Below, in pieces: positions 27,151 through 37,100 of a stretch of 64,000 bases of DNA. Positions within the stretch are counted from its first letter, which is position 1. Each line of letters opens with the position of its first letter. A program made the position numbers and the translations under genes. Under the pieces are notes generated by a model. It was not told where the DNA came from. It was given only the letters and a program-made list of their open reading frames with translations, and searched no databases. The stretch is from Chryseosolibacter histidinae (lineage in GTDB: Bacteria; Bacteroidota; Bacteroidia; Cytophagales; Cyclobacteriaceae): contig NZ_JAHESF010000002.1 of the NCBI RefSeq assembly GCF_018598225.1, positions 248,001-312,000 of the forward strand, given 5' to 3'.

Positions 27151-28221
27151 ATGTTCACCATCGACGCACACCTTGATCTTGCCATGAACGCTATGGAATG
27201 GAACCGCGACCTGAGGCGTCCCATTCACGAGATCCGCGAACGCGAGAAAGGCATGAAAGACAAACCCGACCGGGGTAACAATGTTGTTTCGTTTGAGGAG
27301 CTGAGAAAAGGTGACATCGGGCTTGTGGTAGCTACCCAGATCGCGCGGTATGTAGCGCCAGACAATCCGTTGCCGGGATGGCATTCGCCCGAGCAGGCCT
27401 GGGCACAGACGCAGGCACAGCTGGCCTGGTACAAAGCCATGGAAGACGCCGGCGAGCTCACCCCCATCACCAACCTCGATGCGCTGGAAAAACATGTGTC
27501 GTCTTGGAAAAATAATACCTCTCCCAAAAAAGCAATCGGTTACATTCTCAGCCTTGAGGGAGCAGATTCCCTGGTCACTGTTGCACACCTCGAAAAAGCG
27601 TATGCGTATGGCCTTCGCGCCGTGGGGCCAGGTCATTACGGTCCGGGACGTTACGCGCAAGGCACCAACGCCACCGGAGGGATAGGCCAGCCAGGACGCG
27701 AGCTGCTGAAGGCTATGGAACAACTGAACGTTATTCTCGATGCCACCCACCTCTGCGATGATAGCTTCTGGGAAGCAATGGATCATTTTCACGGGCACGT
27801 ATGGGCCAGCCACAACAACTGCCGCGCCCTGGTAGACCACAACCGGCAGTTCAGCGACGAACAGATCCGGGAGCTGGTCTCAAGGGGTGCCGTGATCGGC
27901 GGAGTGATGGATACCTGGATGATGGTACCCGGATGGCAGAAAGGGATCTCCACGCCCCAGGGAATGAACTGCAACCTCGAGAAGCTGATCGACCACATGG
28001 ATCACATTTGCCAGCTGGCCGGAAATGCGCAACACATTGCCATCGGCTCGGACCTGGACGGCGCCTTCGGTAAAGAGCAGTCCCCTTCCGACATCGAGAC
28101 CATTGCCGATCTTCAGAAATTGCCCGCCCTGTTCTCCAAAAGGGGGTATAGCCAAAGTGACATCGAAGGGATCATGCATGGAAACTGGCTCAGATTTCTT
28201 CGCAATGCGTGGAAGAAATAA
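27151..28221 (+). CDS. M19 (membrane/renal dipeptidase) family dipeptidase
   Basis: The 356-residue TIM-barrel hydrolase has the metal ligands expected in the family: His7 and Asp9 (D-A-H-L-D-L), the bridging Glu in S-L-E-G-A-D, and His residues in D-A-T-H-L and W-A-S-H-N-N-C. A final Asp lies in I-G-S-D-L-D-G. No signal peptide is present, so it acts in the cytoplasm. Many M19 enzymes prefer dipeptides with a C-terminal D-residue, which fits the D-amino-acid genes upstream. A repeat element of about 200 bp separates it from the PLP enzyme gene. Confidence 0.92.
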   Translation: MFTIDAHLDLAMNAMEWNRDLRRPIHEIREREKGMKDKPDRGNNVVSFEELRKGDIGLVVATQIARYVAPDNPLPGWHSPEQAWAQTQAQLAWYKAMEDAGELTPITNLDALEKHVSSWKNNTSPKKAIGYILSLEGADSLVTVAHLEKAYAYGLRAVGPGHYGPGRYAQGTNATGGIGQPGRELLKAMEQLNVILDATHLCDDSFWEAMDHFHGHVWASHNNCRALVDHNRQFSDEQIRELVSRGAVIGGVMDTWMMVPGWQKGISTPQGMNCNLEKLIDHMDHICQLAGNAQHIAIGSDLDGAFGKEQSPSDIETIADLQKLPALFSKRGYSQSDIEGIMHGNWLRFLRNAWKK

Positions 28222-28429
28222 GCACCGGGCATTAAGTTAGGCATCAGGAAACAGACACCTGGCAGCAATAGCCGCCCGTTTGCCGGATTATTTGTTTAAA
28301 ATCCTTACATGGTGCAGACCACAGCCGGTTCTCCCCTCGTTTATCATTTTTGAAAGCGCTATTTTTAGACAGTTTCAGGCGCAATCTTTTTAGCCCGTCA
28401 TTGCGTTTTTATATGTAAATTCCATTCTG
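28222..28429. other. Intergenic region without recognised gene
   Basis: This 208-bp gap upstream of the S41 protease gene becomes AT-rich towards its end. It holds a weak -7-like sequence (TATTTTTA at about 28360). I see no repeat arms, hairpin terminator or open frame of note. Confidence 0.5.
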
Positions 28430-30076
28430 ATGAAAAAGAGAATTCTGTATCCCATCGCCCTTGTGGTTGTTCTTGTCGGCCTCGCTTTTACAGGACCCGC
28501 CGAACGATACTTCGAGATCGCCAAGAACCTTGACATCTTCGCTACGCTGTTCAAGGAAGTGAATGCGCTGTATGTAGACGAAGTGAACCCCAATACACTG
28601 GTGCGTACGGGTATAGACGCCATGCTTGCCTCGCTCGATCCCTACACCAACTATATTCCTGAAGATGAGGTTGAAGATTTCCGCACCATCAACACAGGCC
28701 AGTACGGAGGCATCGGCGCGGTGACCCGTGAGATCGGCAACCGCACCGTGGTGACCATGATCATGGAAGGTTATGGTGCGCAGAAGGGCGGCCTCAAGAT
28801 CGGCGACGAAGTACTGAAGATAGACGACCTCGAGCTTTCGAAATTATCGCGTGAGCAATCGAGCCAGCTGATGAAAGGACAGGTAGGCACTCCCGTGAGC
28901 CTTACAGTGCGGCGGATCGGTGTGGAGCAGCCTATTAAGCTCGATTTCAAACGCGAAAAGATCAAGGTGAACAACGTGCCTTATTTCGGCATGGTGGGCA
29001 AAGACATCGCCTACATTCACCTTTCTGACTTCACACCCGATGCAGGCAAGGAAGTGCGGAATGCGCTGGTGGCCCTCAAGGAGCAGGGAGCACAAGGCGT
29101 GATCCTCGACCTTCGCGGGAACCCCGGCGGTTTGCTGATCGAAGCTGTGAACATCACCAACCTCTTCCTGCCCAAAGGAAAGATGGTGGTAAGCACCAAG
29201 GGCAAGATCCCCGAAAACAACCTGAACTACGAAACACTGAACAACCCCACCGACACCGAAATACCGGTGGCTGTGCTGATCAATCGCGGAAGCGCTTCAG
29301 CATCGGAGATCGTTGCCGGTACTTTACAGGATTACGATCGCGGTGTGGTGCTGGGCGAGAAGTCATACGGCAAAGGGCTGGTGCAGGTAAGCAGGCCGTT
29401 GTCTTACAATTCGCAGCTGAAAGTAACCACAGCCAAATACTACACACCTACCGGCCGCTGCATCCAGGTGCTGGACTACGGACACCGCAGGGACGACGGA
29501 AGTGTAGGCTCGATCCCCGACTCGTTAAAGAAGGCCTTCAAAACCACCAATGGACGCACGGTGTATGACGGCGGTGGAATTGAGCCCGACGTGAAGATCC
29601 AGCCCGTGGAAGCACATCCGCTCACACAGGTGCTCTTTGAAAAAGGATTCATCTTTGATTTCGCCACACAATATGTGTACAAGCACCAGCAGCCCGCAGA
29701 CGCGCGCAACTTCAACCTCAGCGACGAAGACTATCAGCAGTTCATCACCTGGATGAAGGATAAGAACTATTCGTACAAATCATACCTGGAATTCGGGCTG
29801 CAGCAGTTCAGCGAAGAAGCCAAAAAGGAAAAATACTATAGCGATCTGAAGAACCAGATCGAGCAGATCCAGGCCAGGATCGCCGAAAGCAAAAAGAACG
29901 AGCTGGTCATGTACAAAGACCAGATCAAGATGCTGCTGGAAGAAGAGATCGTATCCCGTTATTTCCTTGAAAAAGGTGGCATAGAAACCGGGTTCAAACA
30001 CGACCAGGAAGTGAAGAAGGCGATCGATGTGCTGCACAATGCTCCCCAATACAAGAAGATCCTAAACATCCAGTAA
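28430..30076 (+). CDS. S41-family C-terminal processing protease (Ctp/Prc-like)
   Basis: The 548-residue protein has an N-terminal signal or anchor (about 5-21), a PDZ domain at about 80-170 (G-I-G-A-V, L-K-I-G-D-E-V-L-K-I-D), and the tail-specific protease core with L-D-L-R-G-N-P-G-G. The catalytic Ser is probably Ser290 in G-S-A-S-A-S-E and the Lys is Lys315 in S-Y-G-K-G, 25 residues apart as in E. coli Prc. A charged, helical C-terminal region follows (about 470-548). It would cleave or degrade proteins in the periplasm from their C-terminus. A hydrolase gene starts 1 bp after the stop. Confidence 0.95.
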   Translation: MKKRILYPIALVVVLVGLAFTGPAERYFEIAKNLDIFATLFKEVNALYVDEVNPNTLVRTGIDAMLASLDPYTNYIPEDEVEDFRTINTGQYGGIGAVTREIGNRTVVTMIMEGYGAQKGGLKIGDEVLKIDDLELSKLSREQSSQLMKGQVGTPVSLTVRRIGVEQPIKLDFKREKIKVNNVPYFGMVGKDIAYIHLSDFTPDAGKEVRNALVALKEQGAQGVILDLRGNPGGLLIEAVNITNLFLPKGKMVVSTKGKIPENNLNYETLNNPTDTEIPVAVLINRGSASASEIVAGTLQDYDRGVVLGEKSYGKGLVQVSRPLSYNSQLKVTTAKYYTPTGRCIQVLDYGHRRDDGSVGSIPDSLKKAFKTTNGRTVYDGGGIEPDVKIQPVEAHPLTQVLFEKGFIFDFATQYVYKHQQPADARNFNLSDEDYQQFITWMKDKNYSYKSYLEFGLQQFSEEAKKEKYYSDLKNQIEQIQARIAESKKNELVMYKDQIKMLLEEEIVSRYFLEKGGIETGFKHDQEVKKAIDVLHNAPQYKKILNIQ

Positions 30077-30077
30077 A

Positions 30078-30962
30078 ATGTCATTGTTCAGGCGGAGGAT
30101 ACGGATCGCCATTGCTGTTACGGTCCTGTCTTTGCCCCTGATCCTGCTTCATGCGTGCGTGCCTTCCTTCCGGATGAGCTCCGCTGAAGTGGATGCATTC
30201 TTTGCTGAAAACAAAATAAAAGGCACACAGCACCACTATACCGTTGGTTCAAAGGTAATTCATTATGTGAAAGCAGGAGATGCAACGCAACCGCTGGTGC
30301 TTTTCGTGCACGGCTCTCCCGGATCTTTAAGCGCGTTCATTCGTTTTCTTGCCGACACGGTGCTGCTAAAAAAAGCTTTGCTGATCAGCACAGACCGGCC
30401 CGGCTTCGGCCATTCAAACTTCGGTACCGCTGAGCCCTCACTGGAGAAACAGGCGCTGGCCCTCAAGCCTATCCTCGAACAATACAAGAGCAATAGACCC
30501 ATCGTGCTGGTGGGCCATTCCCTTGGCGGGCCGCTGATCGTGCGCATGGCCATGACGTATCCGGAGCTTGTAGACGGCCTCATCATCGTTGCAGGTTCCG
30601 TCGATCCGGACCTCGAGCCGAACGAAACCTGGTTCAGGGCGCCGCTGGCAACACCTTTTCTGAGCTGGATTCTGCCACGCTCGTTCCGCGCCTCGAATGA
30701 AGAGATCTACCAGCTTAAACCCGAGCTGCAGCAAATGCTTCCCTACTGGAAAAACATCACCTGCCCTGTGATCGTCATCCACGGAAAAAAAGACGAGCTC
30801 GTACCCTTTGAGAATATCGACTTTGCAAAAAAGATGCTGGTGAACGCACCGGTAGAATTTATGATCAACGAAAACATGAACCACTTTGTGCCCTGGTCGA
30901 ATCCTGAGATGATCAGAGAGGCTGTGATAAAGATGGTGAGTGCTGATAAAGTCTCCCGCTGA
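30078..30962 (+). CDS. Alpha/beta-fold hydrolase, membrane-anchored or lipoprotein
   Basis: The 294-residue protein has an N-terminal hydrophobic signal ending L-H-A-C (loose lipobox at Cys27). The hydrolase core has oxyanion loop H-G-S-P-G-S, nucleophile elbow G-H-S-L-G-G, an acid in G-K-K-D-E-L-V and the catalytic His in M-N-H-F-V-P-W. It is likely an esterase or similar enzyme in the periplasm. The start is 1 bp past the protease stop, so the two genes are coupled. The TGA stop lies inside the arm of an intergenic repeat. Confidence 0.85.
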   Translation: MSLFRRRIRIAIAVTVLSLPLILLHACVPSFRMSSAEVDAFFAENKIKGTQHHYTVGSKVIHYVKAGDATQPLVLFVHGSPGSLSAFIRFLADTVLLKKALLISTDRPGFGHSNFGTAEPSLEKQALALKPILEQYKSNRPIVLVGHSLGGPLIVRMAMTYPELVDGLIIVAGSVDPDLEPNETWFRAPLATPFLSWILPRSFRASNEEIYQLKPELQQMLPYWKNITCPVIVIHGKKDELVPFENIDFAKKMLVNAPVEFMINENMNHFVPWSNPEMIREAVIKMVSADKVSR

Positions 30963-31112
30963 TCACGCAGATAAACGCAGATCCGGCTGTTAGAGGCAAT
31001 CCGGATAAGAAGTGCGATTTAAACCTGGCCGCCGAAGCTTTAGCGAAGGAGACGGGTACGAAGTACGATTTGCTACCTTCTCATCTGCGCCAATCCGCGG
31101 AATCTGCGGGAA
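30955..31112. repeat. Inverted word-repeat element, ATCACGCAGATAAACGCAGAT family, with nested palindrome
   Basis: The left arm (30955-30982) overlaps the hydrolase stop. The right arm (31081-31112: TCATCTGCGCCAATCCGCGG...) is its complement. The spacer contains GCCGCCGAAGCTTTAGCGAAGG (31028-31049, shown as arms GCCGAAGCT/TAGCGAAGG) and a short GGTACGAAGTACGA arm. Confidence 0.8.
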
Positions 31113-31133
31113 ACAAATCGAAGAAGGGCTGGT

Positions 31134-32198
31134 TTAATGATCCACCGAATCCAGGTAAGATTGCAAATTTTTGCGGGCCACTATTTCAAGCGGGAACAGG
31201 TAGTTTGGAACTACTTTTTTTCTGAATAACAAATGGTTGGTGAGCTGATTGATCCCGATAAACGTCTGGCGTTTGGAGTTTTGATTGATCAAAAAATCTA
31301 TGGTACCCGCCCGCAGATGGCGGATATTACTTTTAAGCAGGTCGTAGGCAACAAGTTTGATGTCGTTCTTCCCTCTTTTCTCCAGCATCTTTGACACCAC
31401 CTGCGCACCCTTTGATGTGGTGACAAGAATTCCCCTGAGCTTCGGATTCGAAAAAAGCTCCATTAATTCCCGTTCCAAAGTGCGCGTATGGGTATGGTTG
31501 AGGTCGATGGAGATCACTTCGTATGTTTTGTCTCCCTGCTCCTTGAAATAATCCCTGAACCCTTTTTCTTTTTCGCTCAAATATTTAGAGGCATGAACGT
31601 CGTCATAAATATGCATGATGGCGTAAGTGCCTGGCTTTTTCTGGCCCTGATGCAACAACTCGGCGCCTAACATCCCGCTCTGATAAAGGTCCTGGCCGAT
31701 AAAGCTCAGCGGCGAAGGCGACGTCAGGTTGCTGTTAACAAGTACAAAGGGAATGTTGCGTTCCTTGCAGGAGGTAAAGAATTCAACAGATTCTTCGGTA
31801 AAAACCGGGGCGGCGATGATGCCATCCGGGGCAGACTTCAGCACTTTTTCTGCCATGGACCTGAACGACTCATTTTTGTACAGGTCGAAATAATATCGCG
31901 TCAGCTCCAGGGAATATTGCGCCCATTCCTGCTGGGCCTGATCGATCCCTTCAACCGAGAGCTTCCAGTATTCGTCCTGTTTAGGATTGGGCAATAACAC
32001 CGCGATCTTGACACTTTTGCTGGATACGAGGGCGCGGGCAATTAAATTCGGTTTGTAACCCGTCTTCTCAAGGATCGCCACCACTTTTTTATAACTCTCT
32101 TCCGCAACCTCTCCCCGCTTATGGATGACCCGATCGACTGTTCCAACCGAAACCTTCGCCATTTTTGCTATGTCCCGTATGGTAATGTGTTTTGTCAT
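31134..32198 (-). CDS. LacI-family transcriptional regulator
   Basis: The 354-residue protein has an N-terminal LacI helix-turn-helix (T-I-R-D-I-A-K-M-A-K-V-S-V-G-T-V-D-R-V-I) and hinge (G-Y-K-P-N-L-I-A-R-A-L). A periplasmic-binding-protein-like sensor domain follows (I-A-V-L-L-P-N-P-K-Q-D-E-Y-W and later I-A-A-P-V-F), typical for sugar binding. It lies on the same strand downstream of the SusC/SusD pair. Two copies of a LacI-type palindrome with central CG lie in front of susC, so it probably controls that locus and responds to its sugar. It may have its own weak promoter, TATTTTTA just upstream of the start. Confidence 0.92.
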   Translation of the reverse strand: MTKHITIRDIAKMAKVSVGTVDRVIHKRGEVAEESYKKVVAILEKTGYKPNLIARALVSSKSVKIAVLLPNPKQDEYWKLSVEGIDQAQQEWAQYSLELTRYYFDLYKNESFRSMAEKVLKSAPDGIIAAPVFTEESVEFFTSCKERNIPFVLVNSNLTSPSPLSFIGQDLYQSGMLGAELLHQGQKKPGTYAIMHIYDDVHASKYLSEKEKGFRDYFKEQGDKTYEVISIDLNHTHTRTLERELMELFSNPKLRGILVTTSKGAQVVSKMLEKRGKNDIKLVAYDLLKSNIRHLRAGTIDFLINQNSKRQTFIGINQLTNHLLFRKKVVPNYLFPLEIVARKNLQSYLDSVDH

Positions 32199-32309
32199 GC
32201 CTACGATAAAAATATTTTTTCTTAAAAGAACTTCATGGTTTCCAAACGACCATCAGACTCTTCATCGGGTGGTCAGGTTGCAGGATTGTTGGTCTATAAG
32301 AAATAAAAA

Positions 32310-32436
32310 AGGCTGCCCCAAAAAGCTGCTCAGTGATCGCCATGTTGTTTCGAAAGGCATGTACCTGCCCTGCTCACACGGAGATATTCCCCGTAAGCCG
32401 CGGATCAACATGACGGATTGCTTTTGAGACAGCCTC
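32310..32436. mobile_element. Candidate MITE-like remnant with GGCTGyCyCAAAA termini
   Basis: The ends GGCTGCCCCAAAAAGC and, on the opposite strand, GGCTGTCTCAAAAGCA form imperfect terminal inverted repeats about 125 bp apart. Both ends are followed within 40 bp by CATGTTG in the same relative orientation. No transposase is encoded. Such termini resemble insertion-sequence ends, but the element is not identified. Confidence 0.4.
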
Positions 32437-32460
32437 TTTAACCCAGGCCGTACTGGTATT

Positions 32461-32514
32461 TTTTTACCAGGTCTGGTGATCATAGTTTATGCTACGACCA
32501 CCAGATGGTAAAAA
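32461..32514. repeat. Long near-perfect hairpin after susD
   Basis: TTTTTACCAGGTCTGGTG, then ATCATAG, pairs with CTACGACCACC, then AGATGGTAAAAA, across a small TTTATG centre; only a 2-nt bulge and a few G-T pairs interrupt about 23 base pairs. It sits 5 bp after the susD stop. It lacks a T-tract on the susD strand, so it may stabilise or process mRNA ends rather than act as an intrinsic terminator. Confidence 0.6.
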
Positions 32515-32519
32515 GCTTG

Positions 32520-34106
32520 TTATGGTTTGTCCCACCACACACGGGTGGTAAATAAATCAGCACCTTGTCTTGCTTCAACGATCTTGAGATTATCTCCATT
32601 TAATCCGGACTCACTGGCGGGATACCTCAGTCTTCTCGGTATGGTGCCGCCCGTTACGTTACCCGGGAAGTTGATCGGTGTAAGCACAGGATAACCACTT
32701 CTCCTCCAGTTGGCGAAAGACTCATAACCATCGAGGAATGAAGCGATGTAGTACTGCGTATTGATGGCCGCCAGTTTTTGATCCAGCGTACCTGCTGTGG
32801 GAAACGCAACCACATTCTGCGCATAATTTGTAATAGCAGCATCGTTGAAAAGCGCCGCCGGTGCAGACAGTTTGTATTGATCGATAGCAGACTTCACGCC
32901 AGCCCTGAAAAGCGCTTCAGCATCTCCGGTGATCCATCCGCGGGCTGCTGCCTCGGCTTGCAGGAACAACGTCTGGGAGTGTGACACCAGTATATTGGGA
33001 GCATCAGGCTTGATAAGCTCAGAGCGCACGATAGAAAAACGGTTTATTGTTTTTCCTGAAGGCAGAGGGTAGCTGGCGCTGCCATCGCGTCCATTCGGCA
33101 GGCCCACCTGAGCTGCGGGATCAGCCGTGCCATTGTACGTGGTAACGAAATCGATGTTAACGGTGTCGCCAGGCGCTCTAACGGTATACGTCTGTACCGG
33201 AATGATCCCTAAACGCGGATCGTTATTGTTCCTTAACAGGTCGATGAACGTTTTCGAGATCCGGAAGTTGTTGTTCTTCTGATCCTGGTGCGCACCAGGG
33301 TAAGAGCCCAGCACGTGGCTGTTCGGGTTATCCCAAACAGTGGTTTCTGTGTGACTTACTTTAAATGCTTCTGTGTACGCGCTGATCACGCCACCAGCCA
33401 CTGCCTTTTTTGCCCACGTTTCTGCTGTGGCGGGTGCGGCCTTTGAAAGGCGCATGGCCAGACGCAACATGAGTGAATAGGCACCTTTTTTCCAGAGTGC
33501 AATATCACCACCATACATGATATCACCCGATATGGGTTTTGACGCATCAAAAGCATTGATAGCCTGTTCAAGCTCGCTTAACATATCGTTGTAAATGAAC
33601 TCCTGAGTATCGTATTCAGGGATCAATATGCCTCCGATATATCCCATTCCGGCCTGGCGATAGGGAACATCACCGTAGAGATCGGTCATGCGGTGAAAAA
33701 CAATAACTTTTAAGATCCGTCCAATGCTGTTATAGTTTACCTCAGCAGGTTCGGTTTTCGTTCTGTTGATCAGGTCTACGATCACCTTGACGGTCCTTTC
33801 ATAGTTCCGGTCCCAGTAAGAAGCAGAGTAGCCATCATTGTAGAAGTATTTATCTCCCTGCCAGTTCGTCGAAGCAAGCTGCTGAACGAAAAGTGCACTG
33901 TAGATATAATTCGCACGCCATGCTTCGTATTCGCTGGTTGACGCCAGAATCATGCTTTGTGTCATCAACGCGCTGGTTGGCGGATCATCCTCGGCTGTCG
34001 GATTGACGTTGAGCTCCTCGAATCCATTGGTACAGCTTACAGTTGCCAAAAGAAAGAGCACCAGGGTAATGCTATACAGTCTTATATATCTTCTTATCAT
34101 ATTCAT
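32520..34106 (-). CDS. SusD/RagB-family nutrient-binding lipoprotein
   Basis: The 528-residue protein has a lipoprotein signal (T-V-S-C, Cys25), then the F-E-E-L-N-V-N-P-T start typical of the SusD_like (RagB) group. It contains helical repeats with A-L-M-R-L-A-M-R-L and the C-terminal region with F-L-D-G-Y-E-S-F-A-N-W-R-R-S-G-Y-P found in these proteins. SusD proteins form the lid over the SusC channel and capture glycans or peptides at the cell surface. The gene begins 23 bp after the susC stop and is surely co-transcribed. No glycoside hydrolase, sulfatase or lyase is adjacent. Confidence 0.95.
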   Translation of the reverse strand: MNMIRRYIRLYSITLVLFLLATVSCTNGFEELNVNPTAEDDPPTSALMTQSMILASTSEYEAWRANYIYSALFVQQLASTNWQGDKYFYNDGYSASYWDRNYERTVKVIVDLINRTKTEPAEVNYNSIGRILKVIVFHRMTDLYGDVPYRQAGMGYIGGILIPEYDTQEFIYNDMLSELEQAINAFDASKPISGDIMYGGDIALWKKGAYSLMLRLAMRLSKAAPATAETWAKKAVAGGVISAYTEAFKVSHTETTVWDNPNSHVLGSYPGAHQDQKNNNFRISKTFIDLLRNNNDPRLGIIPVQTYTVRAPGDTVNIDFVTTYNGTADPAAQVGLPNGRDGSASYPLPSGKTINRFSIVRSELIKPDAPNILVSHSQTLFLQAEAAARGWITGDAEALFRAGVKSAIDQYKLSAPAALFNDAAITNYAQNVVAFPTAGTLDQKLAAINTQYYIASFLDGYESFANWRRSGYPVLTPINFPGNVTGGTIPRRLRYPASESGLNGDNLKIVEARQGADLFTTRVWWDKP

Positions 34107-34129
34107 AAATTTTTATTAACCCGGTTCAA

Positions 34130-37100
34130 TTATAATTTGAGATTGACATTAAACCCGTACGAGCGAACAGTGGGAGCGCCAAAGTACTCCAGGCCCTGTC
34201 CACTGCCATTGTTATAGCTCGATTCAGGATCAACGTTAGGAACATGCTTCATCAGGATGCCGAGGTTACGGCCTACCACTGAAAGCGATACTCCCTTGAA
34301 CGGCGTCTTGGCAATGATGTTCTGAGGCAGGCTGTAGCTCAGGATGATCTGGCGCAGCTTGATGAAGTCAGCATCATAAATGTCCAATCCTGTAATATTC
34401 AAGTGCGCTGACTGGAAGTAGGTCTGACTTGTAACAGAAGTAGTATTCGGCGTACCATCGGCGTTAACACCGTTCTCGATAATGCCTTCCTCTCTTCCAC
34501 GAAGGGTTTCTTTGTGGGCACCTCTGTATTTAGCAAAGTCATTGGTACCTGAGTACATCACGGCTCCGAATTTACCATCGATGAGCACGCTCAGGCCAAA
34601 TCCCTTGTAGCGGAAATCATTCATGATACCCATGGTCAACGGCGGAACACCTGTTCCGTAGGCAGTCAGGTTAGGCGAAGTCTGCAGGACACCTGCGTTC
34701 AGTATATACTGGCCGTTGGCATCACGCAACGGTTCATAGCCCATCACTTGTCCGAAAGGTTTTCCTACGAGGTGATCGACAAAAGCCCTTCTGGACCCGG
34801 CAGCTGTAGCAACACGGAATGTTTTGAGCTCTTCAGAGATCTTCACAACCTTGTTTTTATTGTTGGCCATGTTGAAAGACACGTCCCAGCTAAAATTATT
34901 CGATTTGATCGGCGTTGCATTGATCAGGAGCTCGATACCATCATTGGTTACTTCACCAACGTTCAACAATACTTCTTTATAACCGGTGGTGTTCGAGATC
35001 TGGCTACCGATGATATCGTCAGTAGTAGTTCTTTTATAATAGGAGAACTCCACACCGATCCGGTTCTCGAGCAATCTTGTTTCAAATCCGGCCTCCCAGT
35101 TTGTAGTCTGGTATGGCTTCAGCTCTGCGTTCGGGATCCGGTTAGGGTCATCGTCAATGTCAGCGACCGGTGAAGATCCGTGCGGTAATCTGTACAGGTA
35201 CGGCAACCTCAGGCCATAAGGCTCACGGCTGCCACCCACTTTTGCGTACGATCCAAGGATCTTGGCGAATGAGAAAACAGACGGAAGCTCAACGGCATCA
35301 GAAAGAATAAAGCTTGTACCAATAGAAGGATAAAGAATGGACCAGTTGTCGGGTGATAAGGTTGAGAACCAGTCATTTCTTGCCGTAGCGGTCAGGTACA
35401 GAACACGCTTGTAGGACAATTCAGCAGAACCGAAAACTGAATTGATCTTTTGTCTGTACACCGCGAATTCATTGTTCTTATTCTGTAAGTTGGTGATATC
35501 ATAGAATCCAGGGCCGAAGAACGTATTTCCCCACCACTTCATCGTCTGGTCTCGCTGGATCATCATGTTGCCACCAACAAATGCGTCAAGGTTTATGGCA
35601 CCGAACTCTTTGTTTGCACCAACCAACCACTCACCATTGAACTCACTGAATTTGTTTGTAGACTGATCGTTGATCTCGCCGGCCTGCGCGTAGCGTGTTC
35701 CGAACGGCGTATATTCAAAATTGGTTCGCGTATATGCATCCACACCGATCTTTCCACGCACATATAACCATTTGGTCAGGTCATATTTAGCAATAACGCC
35801 GCCAACCACACGGTCGCGTTCATCGTGCTGATTGAACATTTCAGTTGCCCAATAAGGGTTCGTCACAAACACGTTGGCATTGAATGGCCTTTCATTTCCA
35901 AGCGCATCGGTCATGCTTTCTTTCAACGTGCGCACATCGATGCTGTTGGGAAGCAGGTTCATCGTAAAGTTCGCGTTACCAGGTGAATCCGACAGTCTCG
36001 GACGGTTCTTCACTCTCTCGCGCAGGTATCGCACACTCACATTCACAGATAACTTTGGCATGGGCTTGAGCACTGTGTTCAGCGAAAAGCTGTTTCTGCG
36101 TAAGGTTGAGTTAGGAACGATGCTCTTATTATCGAGATCAGACATCGAAAAATTATAAGTAACCTGGTCGGTACCTCCACTCAGGGAAATGGAGTTGGTG
36201 AAATTGGTACCGGTGTTATAGAAATTTTTCAGGTTGTCCGGGTGTGCCACATAGGGACGTGAAACACCATCAAACTGCGGAACCATACGGCCATCCAGCA
36301 GTCCACCCCAGCTGTTCAAATTAAGTCCGGTTGCTGCTTGATCAGTTGTAGTAGGCGGGTTGCCCAGCGAGCCATGGCCATATTTTGTTTGCCAGTCGGC
36401 AAGCTGAAGGGGTTGCTCAAACACAAGGTTGGAGTTGATCTCAATTCCAATACCACTGCGTTTCTTACCCTTCTTGGTCGTAACCAGGATCACACCATTG
36501 GAAGCGCGTGATCCATACAGCGCGGCTGCGTTGGCACCTTTCAAAACGGTGATGGTTTCAATTTCATCAGGGTTCAACATCTGGATACCATCGCCGGCAT
36601 CACGTCCACCCCACTCACCTGCATTAGCGCGAACCTGGTTGTCGATGGGAATACCATCCACGATATACAGGGGCTGGTTATTGCTCTTGTCAGAAGACGA
36701 AATAGAAGTGTTACCACGGATGATCACCCGCGATGAGCCCGCTGCACCTGTGGCAGTGCTTGTCACGTTCAAACCTGCAACACGGCCAACAAGACCGTTC
36801 ACGAAGTTGTTGGTCCTTGCCTGCATCAGGTCTTCTCCATTCACTACGGCAACGCTCGAGCTCAGGGCCTTCTTCTCTTTTTCAATGTTCAAGGCCGTAA
36901 CCACAACTTCATTCAACGTGGTGACATCCTCCTGCAGGCTCACATTAATTACAGTTTGGTTCTGCACCGGAATTTCCTGCGACGCATATCCGATAAAGGA
37001 AATTACCAGCGTACCATTGGAAACCTGGGGACCACTCAGGCTGAAATTTCCATCAGCATCCGTTGCCGTTCCGACCGTGGTTCCCTTCAGAAGAACAGAC

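Noticed and set aside
32461-32514. Intrinsic terminator for susD
   Set aside because: The stem is strong, but the T-run lies at the wrong side for the minus strand; it is listed as a hairpin only.
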